Shown here piece by piece: positions 1 to 13,554 of a DNA stretch of 64,000 bases. The notes under the pieces were generated by a model. That model was not told where the DNA came from, searched no databases, and saw only the letters and a program-made list of their open reading frames with translations. How positions within the stretch are numbered: the first letter of the stretch is position 1; each line of letters begins with the position of its first letter. The position numbers and the translations under genes are program-made. The DNA is from Anisakis pegreffii (taxonomy: Eukaryota > Nematoda > Chromadorea > Rhabditida > Anisakidae). The stretch lies in contig JAPYMA010000583.1 of assembly GCA_035041965.1 (NCBI GenBank), positions 47,513 through 111,512 of the forward strand, given 5' to 3'.

Positions 1-3000
1 GCATTGATTTTAATCAAGAGTACTCGATATGTCATGTTCAGTACACCTTTACCATATGACAACCACCACCTGAACAGATGCACTCCTGAAACGTTTGTGT
101 TGCTCTGAGAACTTTTTTAATGATTTAACATACTGATGATGCTCTTCGGAAGTAGTTTCATTTTTCGTTGCGCACTTCTTATACACCAATAAATTCCTCA
201 AATATGATTTTAAATAGTTTTCTTATTCTCACACTAGGAAATGTCCATAATTCATCGCAGCCAATATTCTTTGTCGTCTCTCATCTGAGAGACGATTCTC
301 TGACACCAGCAAGTGATCAACTTTATTTTTGGAAGTGCTTACTGAATTTTCGTCCGTTCGACATCAATGCCAACGTAGGTGATTACAATGAATCTAAACT
401 TCAGATGCAGCCATTCTATCTGCAAAGAGATGCCAAAGAACTAAATCAATGAAAAAGCATTCAAGAAGTTATTTGCAAACGATATAATTTATTTATTGTT
501 TAATATAAACATATACATTACAAATATTATGCGTACACATATGTAATACATCTGGTGGGCAAAGTGAAAAGTGCACCAACAGAGATTAGATTTGATAACA
601 ATATACACAAGAGTTGTTATCGTTGACACAAAGCTGACAGACAACAAACATGCAGATTAGTACTATCCAAGAGGTTCCTGAACTTCATCAACCCGTCCGA
701 GTGCAAGCTCCAACTCAGTGTTCTGTTGCTTTAATTGCTTTCTACGTCGTTCATGTGCGCATCTATCACGGAAATACACTGAACATTGGTAAAGTACTCC
801 CATCAGACATACCTTCAACAAATACAAATCACCTACAGCTTCAATAGAACGGAAGATAGTATTTGGTTCTAATCAAGCAACATTTTTCTCGTGATCTACA
901 ACTGTCATGGAAGAATGTTGAAGTCATTTATGAACATTCATCTTCGCAATGTACATTCAGTTAACGCCATTCCAAGCAAAACTTAATGATTACAAATGGA
1001 CTGCTTGGAAATGTGATCGAACAACTAACTTTATCAGCCTCTAATTCACACGAGAATATAGGGCAATTAACCATTCACTGGATAATTTCTGTACAAATCT
1101 ACATCATACTATCACATGGAAGGGAAAATACTTCATGATAAATTAATATTACTTGTAATTTTCGAGTAAACGTTATTTCTTGTTTTTTTTTTCAAAACTT
1201 AAAAATAAACTAATAATGAAGGCAACCAACCACAAGAACAGTATAAATAAACAATGGCAGAACAAGATTCAACGAGCGCAATGAACCAGTGAATGGCAAC
1301 GACGAATGCGGTTCTCTAAACTCGTCGTAAATCAACATCACCAACGATGAGATATCTGCGAAACAACCCAACGTGAGCTGCAAGAATCTCTTCAGTGTTT
1401 CTCTCATAAATAGCAATTATCAAAGGTCTCATAGAGAGGAAGGGGGGGGGGGGATTTGAGAGTGCTAGCGGGGAATGAACAAGGTAAAGAAATCGTTATT
1501 GACTGATTTCTCAGACGATTCTTCCGTAGTTGTCCAATAACGCTTTCAAAATGCTTGCCTAACACAAGGAATTAATTCCTTTCATAGTATCGACGCACTG
1601 TTAATGACTTTCACGAAATAAACTTATTGCCTCAGAAAATCAGCTTAAAATTGCATAAGGTCAAAATTTTCAGAACATCATAAAAACAAGTTGTTAATCT
1701 GATGATAAGAAGTTGAAATGTTGATTGACGATTGCAGGCAATGATCAGTTAGGAATGATCACTTAGACTGCGATGAAATCAATCAACATCATGCTTGCTG
1801 CATTGCTATGTTTTGAATGATGAACGATTGAAACAGAGATAATAAACCTGCGAAACGGCGAATGGTATAATAAGTGTTCGCTTTTGTTGCCAAAGCGCCA
1901 AATACATGATTCCAGCAAAAGGCAATTGCAATATACGACATAAAAAAACGATCGAGAAACCAGCGTTGAAATTGTGATATTTGAACTCATCTCGCGAGAG
2001 AAGGTAAAGAATTCCTTGAAAAGAACAACAAAAACTATCATTGAATCAATGAACCATTCTTCATGTTGATCATTATCATTTGATGAATGCTTTATGCTGT
2101 GTTCAGGTATAATATACTTTGTAATTACTATAATTATAGATACATGAAAAATTATCGGATAATAAAGTGTTCACTGATCAAATACTCGTCTGTTTACGTA
2201 CTGTAAGATGTAAAACGTTTTTCAAATGAAATTACACGTACCGATAACAATTTCGTGAAAGACAAGTGTAACAACCACAAATGTGCCAATTTTCGCATGA
2301 AAAATCGAAAAACAACACCGATATGCTGTTGAATCAAAAAATCGTTGCTCAGCATCATCGATATCACGACGGGAAATCGTCTCTTCCTGAAACTGAGAAT
2401 ATACAACTTCGAGAAACTTCAAAATGTTTTAAGAATTCCGCTGCTATTCATTGATAGATAATGAATATTTGCAGAACTGTTGCTAATGACGGGACTCTTA
2501 ATTTAATTAACGCTTCGATGATTATTTATGAGATTTTATCGAGAATAAATTCTGTTTTCATCACCATCATTCAAAGAAAGGTGTTTGGTACAAAAACTAA
2601 GCAACCTGCTCAAAGCCATCAATTGCATTGAATGCTCTTGCGCCATAACGTCGCAATTTATAATTCGCAGCATTCATAATTTTGAACTTGCTTCATTAAC
2701 TGGCATTTGTTGAGATCAAATGAGCGGCTGCAATGACTTTTTTATATTGCGTCATCGATTAAAACTGTCAAAGAAGCAGTTGACGACCAAAAGTACTGTA
2801 ACTACAGCGTGCATTCAATTTGTTGATCTAATAAGATGATTGAAAAAATGCATCACATACTCTTTACTAAAATAAGTTCCTTATTCGCTTATTCTCTACT
2901 ATTTTGACTAAGACTAAATAATATCAAGCATGCTGCCTTTCAGTGAATTTCAATCGTCAGCTCAACAAACTTTTTACTTGATTGATGTCGTTACTTTCGT

Positions 3001-6000
3001 ATTGAGTAATTCGTCGAGAATGACCTGAACATTCGACATACTTACTGTTGCACTTTCCCTATATGCATTTTCGAAAAGTAAGCTAACGACAAATTGATCA
3101 GTTTCCTAATGAACTATTTGCCACAAATAGCTATCAAAAAATGGGAACGCATGACACAGCAAAAAAAAAGCTGAGAATTCTACGAAACGCTGAAATAAAC
3201 TCTATGAAACAGAATGATTTTTACTGTGAATGACGTTAGTTACTTGGAATTCACACAAACATTTACACATCTCGCATTTACCTTTATCCAATTAGTTCAC
3301 TCCTTGAAGAAAAGCACACTGAGACAAAACAGTGTGTTTAGTGACAAATCAATGAACAAGTTCATAATGAAACAATATTGTTATTATGATGAGTACTGTA
3401 ATATGTATTTGCATTGTTAGACATAGACATGTGAGGGTGTGTTATATATAAATGATCAAGTGAATAAAAACATGATATGAATTTAAAAAAACAAATCGGA
3501 ACGTTTTAGCAGAACGATTTGAAAAAGTGCACTGCAACTGATTGCACATGAGACAGGAAATGGACGGATGAATGAACGAGTTTTACCTGCAATCATTCGT
3601 CATTATTCACCTCATATTTCACTCACACTAGCAATTCAATTTCGATTACTGTTTGATGTTCAGATCAGTTCTTAACATTTAGGGGGTCAATTACATACTT
3701 AGTTGGCAGCAATGAGCACTGTAAAAATTTAAGGGAGTTCATGTGCATTCTGAAGAGGATAATTTCGTCGTGCGCGGCCACAAGTGGTGATTAGAAAAGA
3801 TTTCAGAAAAATTGAGGGAGAGAGGCGGGATGATTCATAAATTGTAACATGAGTTCAGCGTTTCAAGACTACACGAATAGTGATTTTCGAATGAAGTTGT
3901 TTAAATTCTCTCACGGTCAGGTTCATTAGAAACCACATGGAATAATGCATAAGATAAGCTCGCTTGAAGAGAAGTGCGCTTGTACAAGTTTCTGTTTGAA
4001 AAAGGAGAAGGAAAACTTATCAATGAAATGAGAGCGCATCGCATGAAAAGTTTAGCAACAATACAAAGAGAACATGAGTAAATCTGTAAGTCATCGCAGT
4101 CTACTGAGGCATTTTGCAGAATGAAGACGATCTATAAAAGATGAAAAAATTTCCACGTTGCAAACTGTCAACAGATTGAAAATAAACGATACTGGGTGTT
4201 ATAAAGTCAACAATCGAGCTAACTGAGCGACGAAAGGGTATTTTTGGAAAAAAATTTTTTTCGTTCTTCAAATTCGCTCCGATTCATGGAGGCAATACTC
4301 ATGCATATTGTCGTTCAACAAATAAATGAATGAATGCCATCAATCGCCATTACTTCACGTACCACTATTATGCCAGTGGGAAAATTTGACTGAAAAACGC
4401 AAATAACGATAAACTTTTTGGAGGGTTGACATATGATGAAAGCACTGCATACTCACATACTTGTTATGTTATATTCTGGCTTCATCTGGCTTTAACTCAC
4501 ACTTTTATTAGGCGCACAATTTTTTGAATCAGTTCGCTCGAGAGCTGTTTTTTTAGGTTTTTTCCACAAAGTACGAATCCGAAAAAACACCTCACAAACA
4601 TAAAGAGACGAGCAAATAAATTCGAAGCAGTTTTCTTCTGCTCATATGCGGAAATTCGAGTGTTTTGTCATAGATATTTGATATGATTTATGAGTATATA
4701 CCTTGCAATTGCAATTGAGTGAGTGTAGATCTCAAATAATTTGTTTCAGTCTTTACATGATAATAATTTTGAACGAATAGCGTCTTTTCGAGCATATATG
4801 CATACACACATATTCATAGAACGTTTGCATCAACTGCAGTGCATAATGATAATTGCTACTGCAAAAGTGAAAGTTCATCAATGAATCGAAATTGCTCATC
4901 ATGTAATATTCATTGGAATCAAATGAAACAATAACATGATCATATTGACAAGATATTTTCTGATGAAAATCGATACAACAATGAACAATCGATAAATGAA
5001 GAAAAATCGTTATTATTTATAATAGAATGCCAGAAATGATTTAAGAAGAAGCGTTTGCTAGTTCGTTATTACAGCAACAGGACGATTGCTCGGGCGCGCA
5101 ACGAAAGGTCACCATTTCATTTGTCTCATCTTCTTCGTTTCGTGCCATCATCGTTCCTTCTTTGAGCATACTACTCTCACAGCTCACATATGGATGATAG
5201 TTTTGTTAATCACATTTGACTAGATTAACTTTTGAGAAACTGAATAACTGTTCGCTGCATGCAAAAATAACAACCAATGTGCGATATTCGTGCAACAATA
5301 CAACAAAACACGAACAATAAACAAATGTGCAGCAACAACCATTCAGTAACGCTCACACACAAACACTCTAAAACTAAATTAGAACCATGTTGCTAATAAT
5401 AGCATGCTCGATTGGCCGCTCCATCCATCCATGCTTTTCTTAGCTAATCGTCGACCGTGGAACATGACAGAGTGGCGAATAATAGAAAAAAAAACACAGT
5501 TTTTCTTTGGCTGATTATCAGAAAAAACGAAAAGTTAGGAAGCGCAGAAGGCGAGCAAGTAAGGTGAAGAACGCGAACAGAATAAAAAGAATGCGAGGCG
5601 AACGATGAGAGAATACGAGGAATAGTTTTTATGCACGACGAAGCAGCACTGGATGTGTGATTGCACTTGGTGAGTTCGCGCTGCTTTCCTAAAAATCAGC
5701 ATTCAACTGCAGGCAGCGTATCCGACAAACGTCTGACGTTGTTGGTGTATTACGCTTGTTGGATGTTATCTGCAAACGAACTGCAATGTGCAGCATGAAG
5801 TGGAAATGCGATAATGATTAGGTGATATATGTGATAAAATAGCACAAATATGTACACACTAACACACCAAATACAATAAGCAATAATCAGTTGTATGAGA
5901 ACGTTTTCGTTGAACAATACTACTACGCTTTCAGTTTAAGAACGCTTTCATTCGGACGTCCGTTAAAAGAAAGAAAATACACACTTGTTTATTAGTAACA

Positions 6001-7150
6001 TTCTTATCAAGAGTGGGTCCTGTTTTAGCTAACAGCTATTTTAGTCATTTATCTTCCCTTTGACTTATTGCTGTTGACGTTCTCAAGTTACTTCCTCATA
6101 AAGTTCGAAGCATTTGATAGTAACCTGGTAGGTATATTTTACAGCGCTTTATCATCACACATTAAAATCAATCAATGTATTACATCTAGATAGACAACAA
6201 CTATGGTATGCATCTTTATAGAACGTGCTAGACACAGTGGGTTGATCCGACGGTAAAATAAAATTTTGCAAGATTCACATATAACTCGAAACATTTTGAT
6301 CATGAACAATGAGCTAACGCAAGCAAAGGAGAGATCTGTTGCTGGCTTGGTACCAGAGCGTTTTTAGTCGCAAACATGCGGCATACATTTTCTTTCCTCA
6401 AACTAGCATACAGCATTGTCTCTTCTTGTCTTGCTTGCTATTCAACCGACTTTTGCCATCTGTTCAACCACGGCATGCACTCTTTCAACTATTCGATAGA
6501 CGCTATTTTTGAAACTTCTTTATTACCAGCAGCTTTCATTCAGCTTCATCTGTCTATCAGAAGTAACGCAAATGCTCGTTTACTTGTGCAATCGAACCAC
6601 AGCTGTACTAGCCATCCAACACTTCATCTCGTCGTCTGTTAGACGATCTTCAAATCGAATGTAAAACCACTCACAGCTTGTCCGTCCAAGTGTTCAGTAA
6701 GCACTATATGCTCATCCATCTCCTAGTGATCCCTAAGCGCATTCGCTTATAAGCGTGTGTACAGATGATGGAACATTTAGCTTATATGATGCAAATGTTG
6801 TTCATTTGAAACAAGCTTTTGAGCATCCAAGCGCAGTTTTTATTGTTTGCATCATGAACATTATCAACATGGCATGCTTGGTCATTTCACAAGGATTGCT
6901 CAAAACGGAGGCAAACCAGGCTCTGCACACCTGTTGTAGCACTTAAATTGAAACTTGGACACACTCACATGGTCAGTCTTTGCACTCAGCCATTTGTTTG
7001 GCAGAGTGATTCGATCAAACAACAGAAATAAGAACATTCGACGGCCATTTAACAAACGAACATTTATTTGCAATCGATTACCGTGATAGTTATAATTCTA
7101 TAAGGCGCCCCTAAAGTCGAGACCAGTGATACTTAATTTGAGAAATTCGA
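1..7150. other. Intergenic, no supported gene
   Basis: AT-rich sequence with only short open frames, none of which shows a recognisable domain, splice-phase-consistent neighbours or family similarity. A run of about 12 G lies near 1,441. I see no tRNA, rRNA or coding gene here. It may contain introns or regulatory DNA of genes lying outside the window. Confidence 0.5.
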
Positions 7151-7154
7151 CCCA

Positions 7155-7262
7155 GTTTCGGCTCAGATCATGCTCCGCACTTTTCAAAATTTCGGCTCAG
7201 ATCATGCTCCGCACTTTTCAAAATTTCGGCTCAGATCATGCTCCGCACTTTTCAAAATTTCG
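7155..7262. repeat. 34-bp tandem repeat, about 3 copies
   Basis: Three near-identical copies of a 34-bp unit that begins TTCGGCTCAGATCATGCTCC. Because 34 is not a multiple of 3, the frame rotates from copy to copy, so the short open frame across it is not a gene. Similar CTCCG-rich text occurs at 37,870-38,010, which suggests a dispersed family. Confidence 0.85.
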
Positions 7263-7316
7263 GCTCCGGTTTTGAAATTTTTTCTGCTTCACTTCGGCTT
7301 TCGGAGCAATATGTCG

Positions 7317-7392
7317 CAGTTTCTCTCAAAAATATATCACACCGTTCAGTAGCTGCAAACTGAACGTTGCGATATATTTTTGAGGGAAACTG
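7317..7392 (+). ncRNA. 76-nt near-perfect hairpin (pre-miRNA-like or tiny MITE)
   Basis: The two 34-nt arms (7,317-7,350 and 7,359-7,392) pair with two mismatches and one G-U pair around an 8-nt loop. Size and loop are those of a microRNA precursor. It sits among repeats, so a palindromic transposon relic is at least as likely. There is no expression evidence in the sequence. Confidence 0.35.
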
Positions 7393-7478
7393 ATCGGGAT
7401 GCATAGTGGCAAAATGTAAGGGAGCACCTTTTAGGGCCATCAATGAGCTCCTTGACTTCCCCTAGTTTAGACGTGTGG

Positions 7479-8135
7479 TGTAAACATTGCACTTTTCGAA
7501 TTCTTTTCGAATTCCCAAAATATGCAATGAAAGGATCAGATCAAAAGATAAATGCATGAGAAAGGCAACATCTTTGTTGCATATTTGTTGCATTCTGTTT
7601 GTTGCATGTTTATGAAAAAAATACCTACAGTCAAAACAAAGGCATTATCTGAAAGCTAAAAGCATCAGCAGATGACCTTATCTACGAATACTATGTTGCA
7701 GGAGTATGGGAAAAATGGAGCAATGGATTAGCTTAAAAAGCAACAAGAAGACCGGAGAGAGGAGACGAGGTTCATTGCTGCAAGCGTATCAAAGCTTGAT
7801 TGGTCGTATTTCTGTGTTACTCAAACTGTGTTATTCAATCGAATCGTGAAGAGCCAATAACTGGCAACATCCTTGGGTTATTGAAGTACTAATTGTGATT
7901 GACTTTCGTTTGTGAATTAATTGAGAATATCTGTAGAATATCTGTGTGAATAGCCATCAATTGGCATCCTCCTTGGTTAACTAAATCGGTATTGAAAATT
8001 TGTATTGAAACTCTCGTCGACCGTCTCCTTATTCTAAAAGCCAGTAATTGGCAACTTCCTTGGTTTCTCAATTGTAACTGATTATTCAATTATATTCAAT
8101 AAACTATATTCTAATATTACCGTCCATCCACCACA
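7479..8135 (+). mobile_element. LTR-like dispersed repeat, copy A
   Basis: This copy aligns with 9,014-9,530 (same strand) and 20,312-20,864 (opposite strand). Shared blocks are a start TGTAAACATTGYACTTTT, a central GCAACATCTTTGTTGCATAT block, several GCCAATNACTGGC-like inner palindromes (7,852, 7,951, 8,039) and a late AATAAA followed by CGTCCAWCCAC. A TG start, a CA end and a late polyadenylation-type signal suggest a solo LTR. I see no target duplication and no internal pol gene, so the copy is old or the class is wrong. Confidence 0.45.
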
Positions 8136-9013
8136 CTTCACCAACACATTAACTGTGGGAAAGCGAAGTAACTGTGGTTTTCTCTGCCTATCCTGCCACA
8201 TTTCATCTATGTGCACACTTTAAGAACACCTTATGGTTTGAGAAAGGTGTGTTTCATGAGATCCCCTACCTGTCCAGACTTTAGAAACAAATTAACGTTA
8301 ACGATCCAGCTTGAAACACTGAGCAAATCAACAGAATTCGTCACTATGTGTCCAAGCTTTTGGAACAGTCTATTTATGTAATCTTCGAAACGCTATCTGA
8401 ATATCACCAATATCATGACTGTATATCAGTTTTAAAAGCAATCTCCAACGGAAGCTTCATTCATATGAAAGAGGGAGCAGAATGAGAAATTCAGCGAAAC
8501 AATTTTAGCATGAGAAGAGTAAAGCGTATGTTCGTTCACACGCTTAACCACTGATTTCGTTGTTCCAGGAAGTAAAATTGTGCTTCTCTGCACTGTACCC
8601 TTACAGGTAAAAGTACAGTGCTATAATTAGTATATGCTAGTTTCAGGGAGAAGGCACAGGTTTCGAGGCAATGGACATTTATAGTGGTACACCAAAAATT
8701 GGTTCAGTTTTCACCTTTTTTGATAAATCTATTGAAATAAGGATGTAGGCGAAATTTTGAAGGGTGGTATATGAACAGCGTCGTGATTTCGATATTTAAA
8801 AACGATCCAGCGAAAATTTGATGAATAACCATAAAATTATAAAAGGAAGAGAAGTGCATATTAAGGCATTTGTATGAGTATAAATACTGTATTAAAAATA
8901 AAGGATCAACAGTTTTCAAAAAGCATTAAACTGATGCTGAATTTTGAGCAAGGAATAGGTTAGTGTGTGGAGGTAAGATAATGTGTTAATGATACAGCAG
9001 CCATACTTACTGT

Positions 9014-9530
9014 AAATTGTACTTTTAGAATTCTCAAAACACCATTTCGACGAAAGGTGCAAATCAAAACATAAAGATGAACATATGGGAAATGCAACAT
9101 CTTTGTTGCATATTCAGATAAAATGCATGCTAACAAAGGTATTGCATGAAAGCTGAGAAATTGTATCTGAAGATGTTATCTACAAATATGATCTTTTAGG
9201 AACGTGAGGATGGAAGACGAAACAAACACCATAAAAGAAGGCAGTCGAATCGACAGCAATGGAGCGGGATAGTCAGAGATATCGAAGCCTAACTTTCACA
9301 TATTCATAATCAATCGATTCAATGTATTGTTAGCCCACGATTGGCCGTTAATATTCTGTGTTGAACTTATATTCTATTACTAATCTGTTCATTAAAATAA
9401 TCATTAACCGAGATTGGCTTCTGACATATCTGGTTCTGTTCATTGTATTAAATAATTACCACCACAATAATATATCTCCTTCCGTTCCTTGTATCAAATA
9501 AATATTTACTGTACTATTTGATCATCTTTA
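9014..9530 (+). mobile_element. LTR-like dispersed repeat, copy B
   Basis: Same family as the copy at 7,479. The stretch from the start through GATGAACATATGGGAAATGC and the GCAACATCTTTGTTGCATAT block is shared with the reverse complement of the 20,312-20,864 copy. The 3' half is more diverged and keeps only traces of the GCC...GGC palindromes. No coding capacity. Confidence 0.4.
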
Positions 9531-9971
9531 TATTGTGTTTATTTCTTTCCATTATTGAGTTATCACTGGTGATGGTTGATATTTGAAACGTTGTGATTGT
9601 TTATTATGATAAGATTCGATATGATGGTTGGTAATGACTGCTATAATTAATGTTATTTTAATTATGAAGGTATATGTTGAAGGTTTAATCACTCGGGTTA
9701 AAGGACAAAGGACTTTCAGAATCACTATAAGTGCAGTTTTCAGTAGTTTTTGACAGTGAAGTACAAGATGAACGCAAAGAATCGCTAAACTATTATACCA
9801 ACGCACAGTGGGTCAACTGCGCCAGTGCCTGCTAAATAATAACAGAAGCGAGAAAATTTGGCATTCATAAATGTAATTGCAGTCTTCGATTCGTGTCATG
9901 CTAGCCATCCCATGCACCTGTAGTAATAAATTCGACAAAACTCGATTTGTGTTGTAAAGATTCATTTATAA

Positions 9972-10971
9972 CAGTGGTTCTCATGAGGGGGTAAATTACC
10001 CCCGGGGGTAATTTGGGGGTGTCAGGGGCATAACTAAGGGAGTTGGCAAACTAATAGTTCATACACTTATTATGTTACGATGAAACGTCTTTGTGATGGT
10101 ATATTTTTCACTCACGATCAGATACCTAAACGCGTTCGCTCATGGAAACACTCTTCTTTGTTATATTTTCTGACAATGAGTATCTCTAGCTCGCCTGGGC
10201 CTGAACAAAAGTCAGTCTGAAGTAGTCATAATCATTTCGTAAGTTCTTCAATACAATGGCTGACATCGTCTCTCATGAGCAGTAAGAATTGATTGAGCTC
10301 TTTGGTACGACAGAAAAGATCCTTGATTTGGTGTGGGACGATAGAGTATTTCGGAATTTGATGAAAGCAATTTCTTCTTTCAATATTTACAATTTCTGAT
10401 TTCATTTCTTATGATGTTAATGATTGAAATGCCTGAAAAGTAGAATGGGAATTTCAGACTTTATGCACCTGTCGCATCTCAAAACCCTCGATAATTCAGA
10501 TTTATTTTCATCCATCCCATAAATTTTTACTTATTCATTAACCATCACTTTGATGGAATGATTGATTTTCCGTTCATCTCGAAAATAATTTCTCAAGTGT
10601 TTATTGCATCTTCCTTCTTCATGAATTATTGAACTTGTTGTTAAATTTCATTTTTTATCGCGGAAGAACGTTTTTTTCATTGCTTTCCGTTTTTGATTGC
10701 CGAGGTTCTTATGCTTTCTGCAGTGAAAAATAAGGTTCTAAAAATACTTGTTTCATTCCAGAAAATTAATTTCTTTCACGCTTCTGAGAAATTTCCGGAC
10801 CACTTTTCGGTTGATCCTGACGTTATACGTAGAAATAGTAAGTTCTTGTATAGTCATAAAAAGCAGATGGTACGCAGGAATAATAAATTCTTGCAATGGA
10901 GAGAGAGAGTTAATAATGGTCTGTCAGATCATTGAGGAGTGCAGTGGAGCTTCCGAGCAAGAGAACCACTG
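9972..10971 (+). mobile_element. hAT-like non-autonomous element, copy 1
   Basis: A 1.0-kb unit bounded by CAGTGGTTCT and AGAACCACTG. It is about 1 kb of near-continuous inverted similarity to 11,453-12,463, so the pair forms a large foldback. The termini fit hAT-type ends. No transposase frame is open, and no 8-bp target duplication is visible around this copy (ATTTATAA against TTCCAGAG). Confidence 0.6.
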
Positions 10972-11452
10972 TTCCAGAGACTGCTCGTCAATACGATCGT
11001 CCACTTCTACGGAGATTCGTGATTCACAACGGAGACTCTCTCTCTCAAGGCTCTTTCTCATGAATTTTTGCTCTCATTTCCACTATAAAATACCGCTACA
11101 AACTAAACACAATGATTCCCATGTGACTTTACTACGAACTAACTGTTCGTTCAGCCCACGTTCTTATACCCGATTTTTTTCATCAAAGTCTAATTAATTT
11201 TGGTTGTGTGATTAATTACGTACATTATTTGCGAAAATGTATTTAATTTGCGTGAAATTAACAAATTTAGCATATTCATGAGGTAAAACTAAACTCTTTC
11301 TCAAAGCTTACTTTTATCAGAACCATATTTGCGCTTTCTTCTTATTTTCGAATACTTTTTAACTAGATACGAATGATGAATTTAGAAATCATAGATTCCG
11401 CATTCGATTTTAGTTTTGACACTGAGGGGTTGGTTTGCCGATCGCTCTATGC

Positions 11453-12463
11453 CAGTGGTTCTCCTGCTCGGTTGCTCCATTGCCCATTTTGATGTTCTGG
11501 AATGCCGCCTTACCCCCTCCCCCCTCCTGATACAAGAACCTACAATGTCTACATATAATGTCGGAAACGAAAGGAAAACCGGTCCGGAAATTTCCTCATG
11601 ACGTGAAAGAAATTGATTTTCTGGAACAAAACAAGTATTATATTTTTAGAACCGTATTTTTTCCATTGCAAAAACAATGTGAACCTCGGCAACCACGCGA
11701 AAAGCAGTGAAAAAAAAACGTTCTTTAGCGATAAGAAATGAAATCTAATAGCAAGTTCAATAATTCATGAAGAAGGAAGATGCAATAAACATTTGAGGAA
11801 CTATTTTCGAGATGAACGGTAAATCAATCATTCCATCAAAGTGATGGTTAATGTAAATGTAGAAATTCATCGGAGGGACGAAAATAAATTCGAACTATCG
11901 AGGATTTTGAGATGCGAATGGTGCATTGAGTCTACTTTGAAATTCCCATTCTACTTTTCAAGCAATTCAATCATTAAGATCATAAGAAATGCCGTCGTCC
12001 ATCACGGAAAAAGTATTATGCCGGTTGAAAAAACATTCATAAGCGGTTGAGGAATCAGAAACTGTAAAAATTGAAAAAAGAAATCGATATCATCAGATTT
12101 AGAGATACGATTGTCTCACACTAAACCAATGATCTTTCCTGTCATACCAAAGTACTCAATTAATTCTTATTACTCATGAGAGACGATGTCAGCGAGTATA
12201 TTAAAGTACTTACGAGGTAGTTGTGACTTCTTCGAACTGACTTTTGTTCAGGCCTAACGAACTAAAGATACTCAGAAAATAGGATAAAGATTAGCGTTTT
12301 CGTGAGCGATCCGCGTTTAGATATCCGAGTGAAAAAACACCATCACAGTGGCGTTCTATCATAACATAACAACTGCACGAAATACTAATTTCCCGACTCC
12401 CTCGGTTTCCCCGAACGAGACCCCCAAATTACTCAAAATGGGTAATCCCCATAAGAACCACTG
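11453..12463 (-). mobile_element. hAT-like non-autonomous element, copy 2 (inverted)
   Basis: This is the reverse-oriented partner of 9,972-10,971, bounded by CAGTGGTTCT at 11,453 and AGAACCACTG ending at 12,463. The flanks CTCTATGC and CTCTGTGT agree at 6 of 8 positions, with both differences being transitions, consistent with an aged 8-bp hAT target duplication. A third, partly rearranged copy starts at 39,526. Confidence 0.65.
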
Positions 12464-13534
12464 CTCTGTGTGATCGACACAATGTTCGTCATTGTTGCGG
12501 CTGTTTAATAGATTAGTATTCGGCTGTATTCAAATGTGCAAATTATTTATGGCAACGGGCATTCGTTACGGCTTGATTATGGAATGTTTGATACGCCGAT
12601 TGCTATGGATCTATTCGGTTACATTAATTGTTTACTGCTGACACCGAAAGATGACAGATGATTCCGAACGCTATTATCGTTAGCTGCGAGAAAAGAAGAA
12701 TACCAAAGAAGGAAGAATGTGATATTGGTGATATAGTTGTAACGGCTAAATTCTTTTTGTTTGAGTGGGTAGTTTGTTTTGACCTGAAGCCGTCAAAGTA
12801 ACAAATTTTAAAGATGGATTAGTTTTGAATCAATAATTAACAAACTATTCAATGATAAACGAATAATTAAATAGTATGACGATTCTCCAATATTCAATAT
12901 AGAATGAAAATTATTGAAACGGTTACAACAACGATAAAGCGAGACAATGTTCTTAGTGAACTGAATATGACCTTAGCTAATTTAACGGCAAGGGAGATGA
13001 TTAACAATAAACACCAACAGATTACTGAAGTCGTTGAATTGTTCGAGTTGATTGGCGTTGATGATCTGATCGAAGCGATCTTTGAAGAATTATTGATTTC
13101 AGCTGGCTTGAAAATTTGTTTGTTCGAGATATTGATAGATTGGGGTGGGGTATGAATGCGGATTGATGAGGGGTGGTAGGTTGGGAGTGGAATGTCGAAG
13201 TGGAATCTCGGGAGAGGAATGTAGGATGTGGAATGTTGGGAGTGCACTCTTTGACCACAACTTTGCTTAACACCTTTGAAATTGGATGAGGATAATTGGG
13301 TGGTTGGTTTGGGTTGAGAAATTTACGGAGCTTGATAAGAACGGCGACCACGAGCTGATTTGAACTGTTCGAACTGGTTCACAAAGAAATGATACAATTA
13401 CGATGCACTACAGTTTGACATCTGGAGGTTGGGACTGAATTTGATTTGATTTGACTTGTTGGATTTAGGACTGGTGGCTTGGTCGTTTGTTTGTTCGGAC
13501 TGAAGTCTCGTCTTCAATTTGCCTTTCCAGAACC
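12464..13534. other. Intergenic; no supported gene
   Basis: Two overlapping open frames on opposite strands (12,904-13,155 and 12,894-13,351) lack recognisable domains. From about 13,141 to 13,330 the plus strand is G-rich and pyrimidine-poor. If the SL1 relic at 13,535 marks a reverse-copied mRNA, its body would lie here on the minus strand, but I cannot recognise any protein. Confidence 0.35.
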
Positions 13535-13554
13535 CAAACTTGGGTAATTAAACC
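13535..13554 (-). other. Genomic copy of nematode SL1 spliced-leader sequence
   Basis: The minus strand reads GGTTTAATTACCCAAGTTTG, identical to the first 20 of the 22 nt of nematode SL1. It continues GG then TTCTGG instead of AG then a GTAAAC-type donor. I see no Sm-binding site in the next 100 nt, so this does not look like a working SL RNA gene. A retroposed trans-spliced mRNA, or a decayed SL gene, would explain it. Confidence 0.75.
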
